Shown here: piece by piece, positions 61,777 to 64,000 of the stretch
How positions within the stretch are numbered: position 1 is the first letter of the stretch
How the letters are laid out: every line of letters starts with the position of its first letter
From: Flavobacterium pokkalii
Lineage (GTDB): Bacteria > Bacteroidota > Bacteroidia > Flavobacteriales > Flavobacteriaceae
Length of the DNA: 64,000 nucleotides
Assembly (NCBI RefSeq): GCF_014596575.1
Contig: NZ_NASZ01000024.1
Span: 1 to 64,000 of the forward strand
Direction: 5' to 3'
The notes under the pieces: generated by a model
Told to the model about the DNA's origin: nothing
The model's database searches: none
The model's input: only the letters and a program-made list of their open reading frames with translations
Translations under genes and position numbers: made by a program

Positions 61777-62775
61777 ATGTATTTTTCTTTGATTATTCCT
61801 GTATATAATCGTCCGGACGAAGTGGATGAACTTTTAGAAAGTTTATCAAAATTAGATTATAAAGAGCCTTTTGAAGTGGTAATTGTGGAAGATGGTTCTT
61901 CCATTCGTTGTGAAGATGTTGTTCGTCAGTACCAAGACAAATTGTCGATTTCATATTATTACAAAGAAAATTCAGGCCCCGGAGATTCCCGAAATTATGG
62001 AATGAAAGTGGCTAAAGGAGAATATTTCATCATTTTTGACTCCGATTGTATCATTCCTTCGAAATATTTAACTGAGGTTGATAAGGCTTTAAAAGCCGAT
62101 TATGTAGATTGTTTTGGTGGACCGGACAAGGCTTTGGATAGTTTTTCAAATATTCAAAAAGCCATCAATTTTGCAATGACTTCCTTTTTAACGACGGGAG
62201 GGATACGCGGTGGTTCGGAAAAAATCGGAAAATTTCAACCACGAAGTTTTAATATGGGAATTTCCCGAAAAGCTTTTGAAGCGTCTAAAGGATTCGGGAA
62301 TATTCATCCGGGAGAAGATCCTGATTTGTCTATCCGATTGTGGAATTTAGGTTTCCAAACCCGACTTTTTTCAGATGCTTATGTGTATCACAAAAGAAGA
62401 ATTGATTGGGATAAATTTTCGGTTCAGGTAAATAAATTTGGTAAAGCCAGACCAATTTTGAACAGTTGGTATCCGCAATACAGTAAACTAACGTTCTTTT
62501 TTCCAACAGTATTCATTATTGGATTGGCACTTTCTGTAGCTTTATTAGTGTTTACTTATGATTTTTTAGCTAAATTGTATTGTGTTTATTTCTTCATGAT
62601 CTTTTTGGTTTCCAGTTATCAAAATCGAAGTTTAAAAATTGGTTATTTGTCGGTTACGGCAGTTTGGAAACAATTCTTAGGTTATGGAATGGGGTTTATG
62701 GAATCTTATTATAAAGTAATTATTTTAAAGCAAAAGCCGGAGGAAGCTTTCCCGAATTTATTTTTTAAAGTGTAA
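61777..62775 (+). CDS. Glycosyltransferase family 2 protein
   Basis: A 332-residue GT-A enzyme transferring a sugar from a nucleotide donor. The catalytic domain (1-230) has LIIPVYNRPDEVDELLESL, VIVEDGSS, PGDSRNYGMKVAKGEYFIIFDSDCIIP (DxD-like DSD) and HPGEDPDLSIRLWNLGF (ED acceptor-site motif). Two hydrophobic helices lie at about 240-268 and 272-290, anchoring it at the inner membrane. The final sugar product is unknown; cell-surface polysaccharide or lipid glycosylation is likely. It overlaps nothing, with coaE 2 bp after its stop. Confidence 0.92.
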   Translation: MYFSLIIPVYNRPDEVDELLESLSKLDYKEPFEVVIVEDGSSIRCEDVVRQYQDKLSISYYYKENSGPGDSRNYGMKVAKGEYFIIFDSDCIIPSKYLTEVDKALKADYVDCFGGPDKALDSFSNIQKAINFAMTSFLTTGGIRGGSEKIGKFQPRSFNMGISRKAFEASKGFGNIHPGEDPDLSIRLWNLGFQTRLFSDAYVYHKRRIDWDKFSVQVNKFGKARPILNSWYPQYSKLTFFFPTVFIIGLALSVALLVFTYDFLAKLYCVYFFMIFLVSSYQNRSLKIGYLSVTAVWKQFLGYGMGFMESYYKVIILKQKPEEAFPNLFFKV

Positions 62776-62777
62776 TT

Positions 62778-63362
62778 ATGGTTAAAGTTATTGGATTGAC
62801 CGGTGGAATAGGAAGTGGAAAATCGACTATTGCTAAGTATTTAGTTTCATTGGGATATCCGGTTTATGTTGCTGATGATGCCGGTAGAAAAGTAATGCGG
62901 TTTCCGGAGGTCATTCAGGCTATTAAAGAAAAATTTGGAACAGCAATTTTTGACAATCAGCAATTGAACAGAGCAGCATTGGCTAAAATTGTTTTTGAGC
63001 ATCCTGAAAAATTACAGGAACTGAATGCTATTGTACATCCGGCTGTTCGAAATGATTTTAAAAAATGGCTTGAAGAAAATCAGGATTCGCCTTATGTGTT
63101 TTACGAATCGGCAATTTTGTTTGAAAGTGGCAGCTATACTAATTTTGATAAAATAATAACCGTCACAGCGCCTTTGGAAACCAGAATTGACCGGGTTCTA
63201 AAAAGAGATTCAACAGACAGAGAGCAGCTTTTAAAAAGAATTAAAGCGCAATGGACGGATGAAGAACGTGTCGCCAAAAGTGATTTTGTTATTGAAAATT
63301 TGGATATTGATTTGGCAAAGTTAAAAATGGATGAATTTCTTAAAATTTTGACAATTAATTAA
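62778..63362 (+). CDS. coaE: Dephospho-CoA kinase
   Basis: A 194-residue P-loop kinase for the last step of coenzyme A synthesis. Walker A is GLTGGIGSGKSTIAKYL (GIGSGKS at about 10-16), followed by VYVADDAGRKVMRF, VHPAVRNDFKKWLEENQ, VFYESAILFESGSYTNFDKIITVTAPLETRIDRVLKRD and the lid DREQLLKRIKAQW. Full length. Same strand as the glycosyltransferase, 2 bp away, so cotranscribed. Confidence 0.97.
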   Translation: MVKVIGLTGGIGSGKSTIAKYLVSLGYPVYVADDAGRKVMRFPEVIQAIKEKFGTAIFDNQQLNRAALAKIVFEHPEKLQELNAIVHPAVRNDFKKWLEENQDSPYVFYESAILFESGSYTNFDKIITVTAPLETRIDRVLKRDSTDREQLLKRIKAQWTDEERVAKSDFVIENLDIDLAKLKMDEFLKILTIN

Positions 63363-63420
63363 TTCAAATAACAGATGTTAATGTTTGGTTAATGTATTAT
63401 CAACCATAATGTTAAAATAT

Positions 63421-63428
63421 TAATTTTG
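63421..63428 (+). promoter_or_regulatory. -7 element TAATTTTG close to the sensor kinase start
   Basis: An exact TAnnTTTG match followed by TTTTG and ATG at 63434, 5 nt later, predicting a leaderless or nearly leaderless transcript. Confidence 0.45.
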
Positions 63429-63433
63429 TTTTG

Positions 63434-64000
63434 ATGAATAAATTATTTTTTAGATTTCTTGTTTTGCTGATGAGTTTGTCCCTGATAGGGATTATTCTTG
63501 TTCAGGTATATTGGTTCAATAGTTCGTTTAAGAATAACGATGAGCAGTTTGGGTACCATGTAAAACAGGTTATTGGTAATGTGGCTGAAAAACTGGAAAA
63601 ACGTGAGGCTTTTAGTTTTTATAACAAGTATAATCATTATAAAGACAGTACAGGGAAAATTCCGGAAAGAAATGATTTATCTGAGTTTTATTATGTTCAA
63701 AAAAATCCAAAAACCAATAAAACGATCGTTTATTCGAACAGTATTATTTCTGAGGATTATAATATTTCGGCAGATTTATTTAGTAAGAAGTTTGGAAGTG
63801 AACGATTTAAAAATTTTAATTCCAGAAGAGTAACAGAGGTTTATAATAATAGTTCAATTGATAAACCGGGTTTGCAGCAAAGTATTGTTCCTGATGTAAA
63901 AATTGAAAAAGCCGGGAATTTAGATATTTTAGATAACGCTCAGTTTGAAATTTTTTTCAAAGACATTGCTTCAACAATGCCTTTGGAAGAGAGGGTTTCA
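63434..64000 (+). CDS. N-terminal part of a probable sensor histidine kinase, cut by the window end
   Basis: 189 codons are open to the last base, with no stop, so the gene continues beyond the window. Residues 1-30 form a signal anchor (MNKLFFRFLVLLMSLSLIGIILVQVYWFNSSF). The rest is a periplasmic sensor-like stretch with FGYHVKQVIGNVAEKLEKREAFSFYNKYN and a helix-rich tail. This N-terminus resembles Flavobacterium sensor kinases that lie beside coaE, but the HisKA and ATPase domains are not in view, so the kinase call is inference. Confidence 0.65.
   Translation, partial: MNKLFFRFLVLLMSLSLIGIILVQVYWFNSSFKNNDEQFGYHVKQVIGNVAEKLEKREAFSFYNKYNHYKDSTGKIPERNDLSEFYYVQKNPKTNKTIVYSNSIISEDYNISADLFSKKFGSERFKNFNSRRVTEVYNNSSIDKPGLQQSIVPDVKIEKAGNLDILDNAQFEIFFKDIASTMPLEERVS

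Noticed and set aside
63573-63833. Reading frame of 86 codons inside the partial sensor kinase
   Set aside because: A different frame of the same strand; the frame from ATG 63434 is open to the window end and gives a proper membrane anchor.

Overview
The window looks like chromosomal DNA of a Flavobacterium or close relative (phylum Bacteroidota). The evidence is AT-rich DNA, start codons without Shine-Dalgarno motifs, many promoters with the Bacteroidota -7 element TAnnTTTG, a SusC/SusD pair, FabV, a DUF4835 gene and the linked order bamD-rpoZ-coaBC-DUF4835-recN. Nothing indicates phage, plasmid or integrative-element genes. I saw no tRNA, rRNA or CRISPR array.

Layout. 1-4504: a perfect 7-bp tandem array at the window edge, then minus-strand genes for a patatin-like lipase, a thioesterase, a secreted serine hydrolase, a DUF1398 protein and a small MscS channel; a large imperfect palindrome lies at about 2930-3140. 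4505-11703: dnaK with an unusual upstream region, a 25-bp inverted-repeat element, corA, then pta-ackA (acetate/ATP metabolism). 11729-27313: a polysaccharide utilisation locus (PUL) comprising a membrane-spanning one-component regulator, SusC, SusD, a LamG surface lipoprotein, a GH144-type endo-beta-1,2-glucanase, an esterase, a GH3 beta-glucosidase, a glycerophosphodiester phosphodiesterase and a GH43 enzyme with F5/8C and Fn3 domains. 27351-30963: a PAS histidine kinase, an orphan outer-membrane protein, kdsA and a lipoprotein. 31153-40150: a YeeE/YedE pair, clpS, prmA, tpiA, a TlpA-like protein, a DoxX-type BT_3928 protein, DUF1599, folP, a lipoprotein, rlmH and an MFS transporter. 40252-49737: an AraC regulator, a large MscS channel, a cupin, a dihaem cytochrome c, nadC, a YihY/BrkB protein, priA and an orphan LytTR regulator. 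49868-64000: rpsF-rpsR-rplI, ligA, dapA, the bamD-rpoZ-coaBC-DUF4835-recN run, fabV, a glycosyltransferase, coaE and the start of a sensor kinase cut by the window end.

How it works together. Most of the window is housekeeping. The PUL is the main accessory block. GH144 plus GH3 suggests extracellular cleavage of a beta-1,2-linked glucan, SusCD import of oligosaccharides and periplasmic trimming to glucose. The esterase and the phosphodiesterase could remove succinyl and phosphoglycerol groups, which decorate natural bacterial beta-1,2-glucans; that part is inference.

The least explained signals are non-coding. They are degenerate 7-bp (and one 8-bp) tandem arrays at several gene borders, two hairpin-rich repeat elements, a putative operator array before susC, a structured rplI leader, a possible small RNA at 34949-35056, and several -7 elements placed so close to start codons that leaderless transcripts are predicted.
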